Source of the DNA: Saccharothrix algeriensis | GTDB taxonomy: Bacteria; Actinomycetota; Actinomycetes; Mycobacteriales; Pseudonocardiaceae | Length of the DNA stretch: 64,000 nucleotides | Reading direction: 5' to 3' | Assembly: GCF_016907655.1 (NCBI RefSeq) | Contig: NZ_JAFBCL010000001.1 | Span: 2,886,001-2,950,000, forward strand | Part shown: piece after piece, positions 47,262 through 56,184 of the stretch | Numbering within the stretch: the stretch's first letter is position 1 | Layout: every line of letters begins with the position of its first letter | Position numbers and translations under genes: made by a program | Notes under the pieces: model-generated | Told to the model about the DNA's origin: nothing | What the model saw: the letters and a program-made list of their open reading frames with translations, nothing else | The model's database searches: none

Positions 47262-48683
47262 ATGTCCTTCGCCACCCCGCTGTTCCTGTGGTTCTTCCTG
47301 CCGGTCGTGCTCGCGGCCGTCCTCGTGGCACCCAGGAAGCGGCGCAACGTCGTGGTGGCGGTGGCCAGCCTCTTCTTCTACTTCACCGGCGCGGGCGGCA
47401 CGACGCTGCTGCTGCTCGGCGCGATGGTGGTGAACTACTTCGCGGGCCTGCGGCTGGAGCCGGGCAGGCCGGGCGACCGCCGGCTGGTGCTGGTCGGCGC
47501 GATCTGCGTCAACCTGGGCGTGCTGCTGGTCTGGAAGTACCTCGGCTTCGCCACCGAGCAGCTGCGCGCCATCGCGTCGCTGGTCGGCGCGGACCTGCCG
47601 GTGGTGCACCTGGCGCTGCCCATCGGCATCTCGTTCTACACGTTCCACCACATCTCCTACGTGGTGGACGTCCACCGGGGCGAGCGGCCCGCGCTGCGGG
47701 ACCCGGTCGCGTTCGTCACCTACATCGCGATGTTCCCGCAGCTCGTGGCGGGCCCCATCGTCCGGTTCCGGGAGATCGCCGACCAGCTGCCGCAGCCCCG
47801 GCTGCACCGCTGGGACGACATCGCGGCGGGCTTCCCGCGGTTCGCGCTGGGCCTGTGCAAGAAGGTGGTCATCGCCGACTCGCTGGCCCCGCTGGTGGAC
47901 GCCTGCTTCGCCACGCCCGACGACGAGATGACCTTCGCGATCGCCTGGCTGGGGGCCGTCGGCTACGCGCTCCAGCTGTACTTCGACTTCTCCGGGTACT
48001 CGGACATGGCGATCGGCCTGGGCCGGATGCTGGGCTTCCGGCTGCCGGAGAACTTCGCCCGCCCGTACTCGTCGGTGACGATCACCGAGTTCTGGCGGCG
48101 CTGGCACATGTCGCTGTCGCGCTGGTTCCGGGACTACGTCTACATCCCGCTCGGCGGGAACCGCACCGGCGTGCTGCGCACCTACCGGAACCTCGGGATC
48201 GTCTTCGTGCTCACCGGGTTCTGGCACGGCGCGAACTGGACGTTCCTGGTGTGGGGTTTGTTCCACGGCGCGCTGCTGATCGTCGAGCGCCGTTTCGGGT
48301 GGGATTCCGCACCGATCACCACGCGTGCGCGAATCGCCCGCCGAGCGCTCACGATGGTGTTAGTGGTGATCGGTTGGGTGTTTTTCCGGTCGGCCGACCT
48401 GGGTGCCGCGTTCACCATGATCGGGCACCTGCTGACCCCGGATTTCGGCGGTCTCGGCGAGGCCGTCGCGGCCGCCGCCACGAATCAGCGGATCGTGCTG
48501 CTGGTGATCGCGCTGGTCGTCGTCGCATTGCCCGACCACCCGGTGACGGGTCCGTACCTGGAGTCCTCGCGGGATCGGGTGGCGGTGGCCGCGCGGGCTT
48601 CGCTGATGACGGTGGGCGTGGCTTATGCGGCGCTGCTGGTCGCCGGCGGAACGTTCAGCCCGTTCCTGTACTACCAGTTCTGA
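47262..48683 (+). CDS. MBOAT-family O-acyltransferase (AlgI/DltB-like)
   Basis: Polytopic membrane acyltransferase, 473 aa, about 11 helices. The conserved core GFWHGANWTFLVWG contains the catalytic His, and LPIGISFYTFHHISY and FFDFSGYSDMAIG are typical of AlgI-like members that acetylate extracellular polysaccharides. The usual AlgJ/AlgX- or SGNH-type partner is not adjacent. Acceptor unknown. Confidence 0.88.
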   Translation: MSFATPLFLWFFLPVVLAAVLVAPRKRRNVVVAVASLFFYFTGAGGTTLLLLGAMVVNYFAGLRLEPGRPGDRRLVLVGAICVNLGVLLVWKYLGFATEQLRAIASLVGADLPVVHLALPIGISFYTFHHISYVVDVHRGERPALRDPVAFVTYIAMFPQLVAGPIVRFREIADQLPQPRLHRWDDIAAGFPRFALGLCKKVVIADSLAPLVDACFATPDDEMTFAIAWLGAVGYALQLYFDFSGYSDMAIGLGRMLGFRLPENFARPYSSVTITEFWRRWHMSLSRWFRDYVYIPLGGNRTGVLRTYRNLGIVFVLTGFWHGANWTFLVWGLFHGALLIVERRFGWDSAPITTRARIARRALTMVLVVIGWVFFRSADLGAAFTMIGHLLTPDFGGLGEAVAAAATNQRIVLLVIALVVVALPDHPVTGPYLESSRDRVAVAARASLMTVGVAYAALLVAGGTFSPFLYYQF

Positions 48684-49039
48684 AGATCCCCCGAGCGGGC
48701 AGCCGCACAATTGCCGAACAGCGGCGCGGCGCGGGCTCGCCGGGCCGCCGGAACGGGCTGCACCGGTCGGTCGAGCGGGTCGGCGACCAATGGGCGTCAC
48801 CTTGACGTAGGGTAGGCGCGCTTTGCCCGACCCTGGTCCGCTACGGTCAACTGTCAAGAATAGGTACGGGACTTTTCGCCATTGTAACTACTTTATGTAA
48901 CCGGCCTGGTCCGTTCGGGTACACACTGTGGTAGGACAGAGATTGCACAACCAGCAGCTTCTACCGTGCTGACCGAGATAATTGTTACTTCGGGTGGGGG
49001 TTACGTGACTCACTCAGTGGGGCCGACGAACCTGGAGGA
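48684..49039. other. Intergenic gap, relatively AT-rich
   Basis: No gene seen. The centre (48860-48900) is unusually AT-rich for this genome and contains a direct repeat TGTAAC-7 nt-TGTAAC at 48883-48901. It probably carries the promoter of the MFS gene; a regulator-binding role of the repeat is only a guess. Confidence 0.5.
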
Positions 49040-50269
49040 GTGGTGACTTCCGGGGGAACCCTGCGCGCGCTCGTGGGCAACCGCGAGTTCCGCGGCATGT
49101 GGGTCGGCTCCACGGTGTCCACCGTGGGCGACCAGCTCGCGGCCGTGGCGCTGTCGCTCCTGGTCTACGAGCGCACCGGTTCCCCCGCGTGGACCGCCCT
49201 CACCTGGTCGCTGACGCTGCTCCCGTCCCTGGTCTCCGGACCGCTGCTGGCCTGGGTCGCCGACCGCTTCCCGCGGCGCACGGTCATGATCTGCTGCGCC
49301 TGGCTCCAGGCGGCGCTGCTCGGGCTGATGGCGCTGCCCGGCGTGCCGTTGTGGATCATGGTAGTCCTGCTCGTCCTCGTGCTGATGATCGCCTCGCCGT
49401 TCCTGGCCGCCCAGGAGGCGAGCCTGCCCTCCGTGCTGCCCGACGAGCGCTACGACGACGGCGTGGCGCTGTTCGGGACGTCGGTGGACGTGGCCCAGAT
49501 GGCCGGCCTGGCGGCGGCGGGCTTCCTGGTGACCACCGCGGGCCCGAACGTGGCCCTGGCGATCGACGCGGTGACGTTCGTGCTGGTGGCGGTGCTGGTG
49601 CAGACGTCGGTGCGGTTCCGGCCGGCCGCCGACCCGCTCGGCGCGGCACATCGGGAAGCCGAAGGCGGCAAGGGAGCTTTCGCGCTGCTCGTCACTGAAC
49701 CGCGATTGCGCTCTCTTATGGGTATGCGCCTTCTGGCCGGCATCGCGATGGTGCCCGAGGGGCTCGCCGTGCCGCTGGCCGCGAGCCTGGACGCGGTGTG
49801 GGCCGTCGGCCTCATCCTGGCCGTCGAACCGGCCGCGAACGTGCTGGGGGTGGCCGTGCTGTTCCGCCTGGTGCGCGACCCGGCGAAGCGCGAGCGGCTC
49901 ATCGGCCCGCTGGCCATCCTGTCGCTGGCGCCGCTGGTGATGTTCGCGCTGAACCCCAACCTGACCTGGACCATCGCGCTGCTCGTGCTGGCCGGCATGG
50001 CCGGGGCCTACCACACGCCGGCCCGCTCGGCGTGGATGCGGATCCTGCCGGACGCCTACCGCGGGCGGGCCTACGGCATCGCGCGCACGGCGCTGAGGTC
50101 CAGCCAGGGCGGCGGGATGGCGTTGGCGGGGGTCGTCGCGCACGCGATCGGCTCGGTGACGGCGACGCTGGCGGGCGCCGGGGCCATCGGGCTGCTCCTC
50201 GCCGGGCAGGCGACCGTAGCCTGGAACCGCGCACGAGCCAGGACCGACCCGAACACGGTGGCCACATGA
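49040..50269 (+). CDS. MFS transporter
   Basis: Major facilitator permease, 409 aa, 12 predicted helices, of the enterobactin-exporter/multidrug-like class (FRGMWVGSTVSTVGDQLAAVALSL at the start; loop 2-3 motif ADRFPRRTVM). Probably exports a drug or natural product. Start GTG 49040 or 49043; GGAGG lies very close (1 or 4 nt), leaving the choice open. No regulator is adjacent. Confidence 0.88.
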   Translation: MVTSGGTLRALVGNREFRGMWVGSTVSTVGDQLAAVALSLLVYERTGSPAWTALTWSLTLLPSLVSGPLLAWVADRFPRRTVMICCAWLQAALLGLMALPGVPLWIMVVLLVLVLMIASPFLAAQEASLPSVLPDERYDDGVALFGTSVDVAQMAGLAAAGFLVTTAGPNVALAIDAVTFVLVAVLVQTSVRFRPAADPLGAAHREAEGGKGAFALLVTEPRLRSLMGMRLLAGIAMVPEGLAVPLAASLDAVWAVGLILAVEPAANVLGVAVLFRLVRDPAKRERLIGPLAILSLAPLVMFALNPNLTWTIALLVLAGMAGAYHTPARSAWMRILPDAYRGRAYGIARTALRSSQGGGMALAGVVAHAIGSVTATLAGAGAIGLLLAGQATVAWNRARARTDPNTVAT

Positions 50270-50511
50270 AACAGACTCACCACGAATGGCGATTCCCATG
50301 ACGAGGCGCGTTCGTGCGCGCACCGCGAGAACGCACGCACGTACGGTGAAGATTCCGGACCGGGGCTCAAGGAGAGCGATGGGGTCACCACTCGCGGTTA
50401 CGCATGGCGGACACTCCTCTACGCACGACTCGGGTACCGATGGGGGCCGTAAAGCCGCCGCTGCTCCGGCGAGTGGCCGCGCGGCGGCGGCATGAGTGTA
50501 GGGGGGACGTG

Positions 50512-51966
50512 GTGAAGAACAGTTTGCCTGACCACGCGCCGTCCGCGACAGCCAAGTGGCGCCCGAGTCGGAACTGGGACCTGTGGTCGCTGCGCCGCAC
50601 CGCGATCGCCTACGTGCTTTCCGTCGAAGTGGTGGTGGCATTCGCCGCCATTTGGCTGTTGACCACGCTCGGTTCCGCGGCGCCCGCGGATTGGCTGCGG
50701 TTCGGCGCACTGGTGCTGGCGGTCACCGTCCACCTGACGATCGTCCGACGGGCCGAGGAATCGCGCCGGGACGAATCCGCGGGCCCGTACTTCGACCTCA
50801 CTTCGGTGTGGACGTTCGCCGCGGCGATCGTGCTGCCCGCCGCCATGGGCGTCCTGGTGGTCGTGTGGCTGCGGGTGGTGCTGTGGCCGATCGCCCGGCG
50901 GCAGCCGTACCGGTTCGTGTTCACCTCCGCGCACATCGTGGCGAGCACCGCGCTCGCCGGCGCGGCCGTCCGGCTGTCGGGGTTCTCGCTGTCGTCCTCC
51001 GGCCGGGTCCTGACGGACCTCGCGCTGCTGGGCGTGCTGGTCCTCGTCGCCGCGCTGTACTGGTTCGTGCAGGTGCTGCTGATGACGGTGGCGCTCAAGA
51101 TCGTCAACCCGCAGACCCGGTTCGTGGACTCGCTGGGCACGCGCCACGACAACATGCTGGAGATGACCACGCTCGGCGTCGGCGCGGCGCTCGGGCTGCT
51201 GGTCGCCACCCACTGGGTCGCGCCGCTGCTGCTGGCCGTGCCGGTGATCCTGGTCAACGCCCTGCTGCACCGCGCGTCGGAGCGCCACGCGCACCTGGAG
51301 CGGCTGGTCGCCGAGCAGCACAAGGCGCACCTGCAGCTGACCAAGGACGCCCACACCGACTACCGCACGGGCCTGTTCAACACCAACGGCCTGAGCGAGC
51401 ACGCGGGCCGGCTCACTGAGCGCTGCCGGCACGCGGGCCAGCCGGTGACCGTGCTGGCGATCGACCTGGACCACTTCAAGCGCATCAACGACACGTGGGG
51501 CCACCCGGCGGGCAACGCCGTGCTGGCCGAGGTGGGCCGCATCCTGCGGGAGAAGCTGCGGCCGGGTGACGTGGCGGGCCGCGACGGCGGCGAGGAGTTC
51601 GTCGTCGTGCTGGCCGAGACGGGCCTGGTCCAGGGCACGGCGATCGCGGAGCGGGTGCGCGAGGCGATCGGCGAGATGACCGTCGTGACCACCGACAAGC
51701 ACCGCAACACGGTGACCCTGCGCGGGCGCAACCTGCCGCTGACCGAGGACGGCCCGGAGGTGCGGGCGATCTCGGCGTCCATCGGCGTGGCGGTGGTCCC
51801 GGACAACGGCGACTGCCTGATGTCGGCGCAGCACAGCGCCGACGCGGCGCTCTACGCGGCCAAGGAGAACGGCCGCAACCAGGTGCGCGTGGCCGGCATC
51901 GACATCCACGCCCGCCGGCTGCCCGCGCCGCGGGTCGACGAGCCCGAGATCACCCGGTCCGCCTGA
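50512..51966 (+). CDS. Membrane diguanylate cyclase (GGDEF domain)
   Basis: Protein of 484 aa: about seven membrane helices in residues 25-255 as sensor, a short coiled linker, then a GGDEF domain (about 285-460) with active motif GGEEF, LAIDLDHFKRINDTWGH and no RxxD-type inhibitory site obvious before it. It should make cyclic di-GMP from GTP. An insert of about 25 residues follows the GGEEF strand. GTG 50512 follows GGGGGG with better spacing than the adjacent GTG 50509; an upstream in-frame ATG at 50404 has no site. Confidence 0.85.
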   Translation: MKNSLPDHAPSATAKWRPSRNWDLWSLRRTAIAYVLSVEVVVAFAAIWLLTTLGSAAPADWLRFGALVLAVTVHLTIVRRAEESRRDESAGPYFDLTSVWTFAAAIVLPAAMGVLVVVWLRVVLWPIARRQPYRFVFTSAHIVASTALAGAAVRLSGFSLSSSGRVLTDLALLGVLVLVAALYWFVQVLLMTVALKIVNPQTRFVDSLGTRHDNMLEMTTLGVGAALGLLVATHWVAPLLLAVPVILVNALLHRASERHAHLERLVAEQHKAHLQLTKDAHTDYRTGLFNTNGLSEHAGRLTERCRHAGQPVTVLAIDLDHFKRINDTWGHPAGNAVLAEVGRILREKLRPGDVAGRDGGEEFVVVLAETGLVQGTAIAERVREAIGEMTVVTTDKHRNTVTLRGRNLPLTEDGPEVRAISASIGVAVVPDNGDCLMSAQHSADAALYAAKENGRNQVRVAGIDIHARRLPAPRVDEPEITRSA

Positions 51967-52022
51967 GCCGGCCGCGGGGCCGCCCGCGGCGCGCGGACCC
52001 CGGTGCGCACGACCTCGCCCCA

Positions 52023-52046
52023 CCCGTGCGGCGCGTCCCGCACGGG
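52023..52046. terminator. Terminator between the GGDEF gene and znuB
   Basis: A 9-bp perfect stem CCCGTGCGG/CCGCACGGG with a 6-nt loop in the convergent gap; can act on both transcripts. Confidence 0.65.
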
Positions 52047-52164
52047 CGAGCGCGTCAACCCGTGTCCGCATCACCCGGCGCCCGTCCCAGCGCTGCCGAT
52101 CAGCCCCACCCGGTGCGGTACCCGCGCCGGCCCCCGGCCAAACCACCCGTCGCGGGCGGTCCGG

Positions 52165-53004
52165 TCAGGCGTCCGCCCGGGACCGCGCGCCGCCCAGCAC
52201 CCGGCACACCAGGTAGATCAGGAACGACACCCCCGTGACGAACGCGCTCACCGGCACGCCGGGGGCGAGCGAGAGCAGGATGCCCAGCAGCACGGCCGCC
52301 TCGGCGAACACCACGGCCAGCGCGGTCGCCTTCACCGGTGACGCCGTGACCCGGCTCGCGGCGGCCGCGGGCGTGATCATCAGCGACAGCACGAGCAGCG
52401 CGCCGACGACCTGCACGCTCAGCGCGGTGGCCACGCCGACCAGCACCGCGAACACCACCGCCAGCGAGCGGACCGGGACGCCGCGCGCCGTGGCGACCGC
52501 CGGGTCGACCGAGGCGAAGTGCAGCGGCCGGTAGATGACCGCCAGCACCACCAGCACGGCGACCGACGAGCCGATCAGCAACCACAGGTCGGTCGAGCCG
52601 ACGCTGACGATCTGCCCGGTGAGCAGCCCGAACTTGTTCGCCGACCGGCCCTTGTAGAGGTAGAGGAACAGCACGCCCAGCCCGAGGCCGAACGCCAGGA
52701 TCGCGCCGATCACCGAGTCGCGGTCCGAGTCGCGCCGCGACAGCAGCCCGAGCAGCAGCGCCGCCACCACCGACCCGGCCAGCGCGCCGTAGCCGACGCC
52801 GACGCCGACCAGCAGGGCCGCCGCACCGCCGGTGAACGCCAGCTCGGAGGTGCCGTGGACGGCGAACGCCATCTTGCGGGTCACCACCAGCGGCCCGAGC
52901 AGGCCCGCCACCACGCCGAGCACCGCGCCCGCGATCAGCATCTGCCAGACGAAGTCGTAGCGCAGCAGGTCGAGCGTCAGCGACAGGTCGAAGAAGTTCT
53001 CCAT
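52165..53004 (-). CDS. znuB: Zinc/manganese ABC transporter permease (ZnuB-like)
   Basis: ABC-3 family metal permease, 279 aa, about eight helices, with KMAFAVHGTSELAFTGGAAA and the ATPase-contact region near VDPAVATARGV. Last gene of a three-gene minus-strand operon; its ATG overlaps the stop of znuC by one base. Zinc is favoured by the His-rich loop in the partner lipoprotein. Confidence 0.9.
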   Translation of the reverse strand: MENFFDLSLTLDLLRYDFVWQMLIAGAVLGVVAGLLGPLVVTRKMAFAVHGTSELAFTGGAAALLVGVGVGYGALAGSVVAALLLGLLSRRDSDRDSVIGAILAFGLGLGVLFLYLYKGRSANKFGLLTGQIVSVGSTDLWLLIGSSVAVLVVLAVIYRPLHFASVDPAVATARGVPVRSLAVVFAVLVGVATALSVQVVGALLVLSLMITPAAAASRVTASPVKATALAVVFAEAAVLLGILLSLAPGVPVSAFVTGVSFLIYLVCRVLGGARSRADA

Positions 53005-53822
53005 CAGTCCTCATCCGCCACGTGGTGCGGCGCGTCCTCGCACACGTGCTGCGCGCCGACCACGTGGATCTGGTCGCGCACGCGGACCACCTCGACGTTG
53101 GTGCGGTACAGCTGCGACAGCGTCGCCGAGGTCATCACCTCGGCCGGGGTGCCGACCCGGAACCGACCGTCCACCAGGTACAGCACCCGGTCGACCAGCG
53201 GCAGCACCGGGTTGATCTCGTGGGTCACGAACAGCACGGCGGTGCCGGCCGTGCGCCGCCGCCGGTCGATCAGGTCGCTGACCACCCGCTGGTGCGCGAG
53301 GTCCAGCGACAGCAGCGGCTCGTCGCACAGCAGCACCTCGGGGTCGCCGACCAGCGCCTGGGCCACCCGCAGCCGCTGCTGCTCGCCGCCGGAGAGCAGC
53401 CCCACCGGCTCGTCGGCGTACCGGGTCGCGCCCACGGCGGCCAGCGCAGCGTCCACCTTGGCCGCGCGCTCGCGGCGCCCGCGCAGCCCCAGGCCCCAGT
53501 GGTGGCCGTCCACACCGAACCCGACCAGGTCGCGACCGCGCAGCGCGAGCGACGGGTCCACCGCGCGCTGCTGCGGGACGTACCCGATCCGGCGGTTGCC
53601 GCCCGAGACGTGCACGGTGCCCGCCGTCAGCGGCTGCAGGCCGAGCAGCACGCGCATGAGGCTGGTCTTGCCCGACCCGTTGGGCCCCAGCACGGCCACG
53701 AACTCGCCGGGCGCCACGTCGAGGTCCAGCCCGTCCCACAGCACCCGGTCCCCGTAGGACAGCCGTGCGCCGCGCAGGGTCACGGCGCCGCGCACGGGGG
53801 TGTCGGTCACCTGTGCCGTCAT
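53004..53822 (-). CDS. znuC: Zinc/manganese ABC transporter ATPase (ZnuC-like)
   Basis: ABC ATPase, 272 aa: Walker A GPNGSGKTSLM, Q-loop YVPQQRAVD, signature LSGGEQQRLRVAQAL, Walker B VLLCDEPL, H-loop VTHE. ATG overlaps the znuA stop (ATGA). Energises ZnuB. Confidence 0.92.
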   Translation of the reverse strand: MTAQVTDTPVRGAVTLRGARLSYGDRVLWDGLDLDVAPGEFVAVLGPNGSGKTSLMRVLLGLQPLTAGTVHVSGGNRRIGYVPQQRAVDPSLALRGRDLVGFGVDGHHWGLGLRGRRERAAKVDAALAAVGATRYADEPVGLLSGGEQQRLRVAQALVGDPEVLLCDEPLLSLDLAHQRVVSDLIDRRRRTAGTAVLFVTHEINPVLPLVDRVLYLVDGRFRVGTPAEVMTSATLSQLYRTNVEVVRVRDQIHVVGAQHVCEDAPHHVADED

Positions 53823-54766
53823 CCGCGCAGCGCCTCCGCCAGCGAGTCCACCTGCTTCGTCATCCAGTCAAGGTAGCCCGTGGCCCCCTCCGGCAGCGTC
53901 TCGGTGACCTGCACGACCGGGACGCCGGCCTGCCGGGCCCCGTCCACGACCTGCTTGACCGCCGCGTTCTCGGTCTGGACGTTGTCCACGACCGCGACGA
54001 CCTGCTTCCGCCCCACCAGCTCGGTGACCTCGGCGAGCGCGGCGGCCGGGATGTCCGTCTCGCCCTCCACGGCCTCGCTGAACGTCTCGGGCGTCGCGTC
54101 CACCACGCCGGCGGCGTCGAGCAGGTAGTGCGCGACCGGCTCGGTCTCCAGCACCTTGCGGCCCTCGCCCGCGCCCGCGATCCGCTGGGACAGCTCGTCG
54201 AGCCGGCGGCCGAAGTCGGCGGCGTTGCCCTCGAAGTCGGCCCTGCGGTCCGGCGCGATCTCCGACAGGTCGGCGGCGGCCTGGTCGGCGACCTTGCGCA
54301 CGCTGGCGAAGTCGTACCAGACGTGCTCGTTGACCTCGTGGTCGTGCGGCTCGGCCCCGGTCTCCGGCTCCGCGCCGGTCTCCGGCTCGGCGTGGTCGGA
54401 AGCCTTGCCCGACAGCGGGAACGCCTCGATCTTCTTCGCGCCCTCGGTCTCGGTGGTCAGCAGGGTGGCGAAGAAGTCGTCGTAGCCGCCGCCGTTGAAG
54501 ATCACCAGCTTGGCGTCGCGCACGGCGGCCACGTCCGAGGGCTTGCTCTCGTAGGAGTGCGGGTCGCCCGACGGGTCGCTGATGATGGCGGTGACCTCCA
54601 CCGCGTCGCCGCCGACGGCCTGCACGACGCTGCCCCACACGTTGGTGGACGCGACGACCTTGATCTTGCCGTTCGCCGCGGGCGGGGCCTGCTCACCGCC
54701 GCAGGCGGCGAGGACGGCGGCGGTCACGGCGGCCACCGCGCCGAGCATCGCGTTACGGACGGTCAT
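53819..54766 (-). CDS. znuA: Zinc ABC transporter substrate-binding lipoprotein (ZnuA-like)
   Basis: Cluster A-I metal-binding protein, 315 aa. Lipobox LAAC with Cys22; metal ligands are likely the His in DPHSYESKP, the His in NEHVWYD and an Asp near VVDNVQTE. An acidic/His loop (about residues 135-165) with a duplicated AEPETG segment and HDHE is typical of zinc-specific members. ATG at 54766 after GAGGAG; first gene of the operon. Confidence 0.9.
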   Translation of the reverse strand: MTVRNAMLGAVAAVTAAVLAACGGEQAPPAANGKIKVVASTNVWGSVVQAVGGDAVEVTAIISDPSGDPHSYESKPSDVAAVRDAKLVIFNGGGYDDFFATLLTTETEGAKKIEAFPLSGKASDHAEPETGAEPETGAEPHDHEVNEHVWYDFASVRKVADQAAADLSEIAPDRRADFEGNAADFGRRLDELSQRIAGAGEGRKVLETEPVAHYLLDAAGVVDATPETFSEAVEGETDIPAAALAEVTELVGRKQVVAVVDNVQTENAAVKQVVDGARQAGVPVVQVTETLPEGATGYLDWMTKQVDSLAEALRG

Positions 54767-54801
54767 GGGCTGGCTCCTCGACGGGCTGGATTTATGTGCA
54801 A

Positions 54802-54817
54802 TGGAAACCGTTGTCGA
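54802..54817. promoter_or_regulatory. Candidate Zur box upstream of znuA
   Basis: TGGAAACCGTTGTCGA resembles the actinobacterial Zur palindrome TGAAAATGATTTTCA at about ten positions and lies 36 nt before the znuA start. Repression by zinc-loaded Zur is inferred. Confidence 0.4.
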
Positions 54818-54896
54818 GTTCAGTTTAGAACGCTCCGCCACCGGTGTGTCCACTGACCGGGTGTTCTGTGACTTTGCGCGCGGTCGCGGAACGCGA

Positions 54897-54930
54897 CGAG
54901 GGCCACCTCCGCGTCGGGAGGTGGCCCTCG
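54897..54930 (-). terminator. Terminator of the msiK gene
   Basis: A 14-bp perfect stem CGAGGGCCACCTCC with a 6-nt loop lies 53 nt beyond the msiK stop on the minus strand. Confidence 0.75.
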
Positions 54931-54982
54931 CAGCGCCGGGCGGGCGCGCAGCCGGTGCGGCGCGCCCGTCCCCGGTCCGGCC

Positions 54983-56083
54983 TCAGTCGCTCAGGCGCGC
55001 GCCCGTCTCCGGGTGGAACAGGTGGATCTCGGAGGCGTCGCGCACCGCGACCTTGACGACCTGGCCCAGGGCGGGCGGCGTGCGGCCGTCCACGCGGACC
55101 ACGAACCGCTCCGAGCCGGAGCCGATCCGCACCGCGCCGTGCACCAGCGCGTCCGCGCCCAGCTCCTCGACCAGCTCGACGGTCATCTCCATGCCGGGGC
55201 CCTGCGAGCCGACCAGCGCCAGCGACTCCGGTCGGATGCCGAAGGTGACCTCGTCCAGGCCGCTCGCGCCGGCGCCGTCGAGCGCGCGGCGCTCCAGCGG
55301 CACCACGATGCCGTCCAGCTTCGCGCCCTCGGCGGTCAGCGGCACCGTCTTGAGGTTCATGGCGGGCGAGCCCATGAAGCCGGCGACGAACGCGTTGGCC
55401 GGCTTGTCGTACAGCGCGCGCGGGGTGTCGCACTGCTGGAGCAGGCCGTCCTTGAGCACGGCCACGCGGTGGCCCATGGTCATGGCCTCGACCTGGTCGT
55501 GCGTGACGTAGATCGTGGTGGTGCCCAGGCGCTGCTGGAGCGCGGCGATGTTCGCGCGGGTCTCCACGCGCAGCTTCGCGTCCAGGTTGGACAGCGGCTC
55601 GTCCATCAGGAAGACGGAGGGCTCGCGCACGATCGCGCGGCCCATCGCGACGCGCTGCCGCTGACCGCCGGACAGCGCCTTGGGCTTGCGGTCCAGGTAC
55701 TTGGTCAGGTCCAGCATCCTGGCCGCCTCGGCGACCTTCTCCTTGATCCGAGCCTTGTCCACGCCGCGCAGCTTGAGCGCGAAACCCATGTTCTCGGCGA
55801 CGGTCATGTGCGGGTAGAGGGCGTAGGACTGGAACACCATGGCGATGTCCCGCCCCTTGGGCGGCACGTTGGTGACGTCCTTGCCGCCGATGGTGATGGC
55901 GCCCTCGTCCACGTCCTCCAGGCCCGCGAGCATCCGCAGGGCCGTCGACTTGCCCGAGCCCGACGGGCCGACCAGCACCAGGAACTCGCCGTCGGAGACG
56001 TCGAGCGACAACTCGTCGACGGCGCGGACCGGCGGGGTGCCGGAGAAGACCCGCGATGCCTTGACGTAGGCGACCTCAGCCAT
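54983..56083 (-). CDS. msiK: Multiple-sugar ABC transporter ATPase (MsiK/UgpC-like)
   Basis: Carbohydrate-type ABC ATPase, 366 aa: Walker A GPSGSGKST, Q-loop MVFQSYALYPHMTV, signature LSGGQRQRVAMGRAI, Walker B VFLMDEPLSNLDAK, and a C-terminal OB/TOBE domain that senses regulators. It is the only sugar-type ATPase here, while three sugar importers lack one; MsiK is shared between such importers in Streptomyces. A MalR-type operator precedes it, and it follows malG by about 100 nt on the same strand, so a maltose-dedicated MalK is the alternative. Confidence 0.85.
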   Translation of the reverse strand: MAEVAYVKASRVFSGTPPVRAVDELSLDVSDGEFLVLVGPSGSGKSTALRMLAGLEDVDEGAITIGGKDVTNVPPKGRDIAMVFQSYALYPHMTVAENMGFALKLRGVDKARIKEKVAEAARMLDLTKYLDRKPKALSGGQRQRVAMGRAIVREPSVFLMDEPLSNLDAKLRVETRANIAALQQRLGTTTIYVTHDQVEAMTMGHRVAVLKDGLLQQCDTPRALYDKPANAFVAGFMGSPAMNLKTVPLTAEGAKLDGIVVPLERRALDGAGASGLDEVTFGIRPESLALVGSQGPGMEMTVELVEELGADALVHGAVRIGSGSERFVVRVDGRTPPALGQVVKVAVRDASEIHLFHPETGARLSD

Positions 56084-56129
56084 GGGAACGCACCTTTCAC
56101 TACCGAGCTTTGCCGCAACGGTAGGGATT

Positions 56130-56141
56130 GCAAGCGCTTAC
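56130..56141. promoter_or_regulatory. MalR-type operator before msiK
   Basis: GCAAGCGCTTAC has the same GCAAG-N2-CTTGC architecture as the site before malE, with one mismatch, 47 nt upstream of the msiK start and in the 101-nt gap after malG. Confidence 0.55.
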
Positions 56142-56184
56142 GGGAACGGGTGGATTGGTCCAGTCCGCGCGGCGCCCGGCGGGC

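Noticed and set aside
48883-48901. TGTAAC direct repeat as a regulator site
   Set aside because: Two 6-mers in a locally AT-rich stretch are too weak to claim; noted only in the gap entry.
50286-50495. 69-codon frame upstream of the GGDEF gene
   Set aside because: Arg/Ala-rich composition, no ribosome binding site and no family; probably leader sequence.
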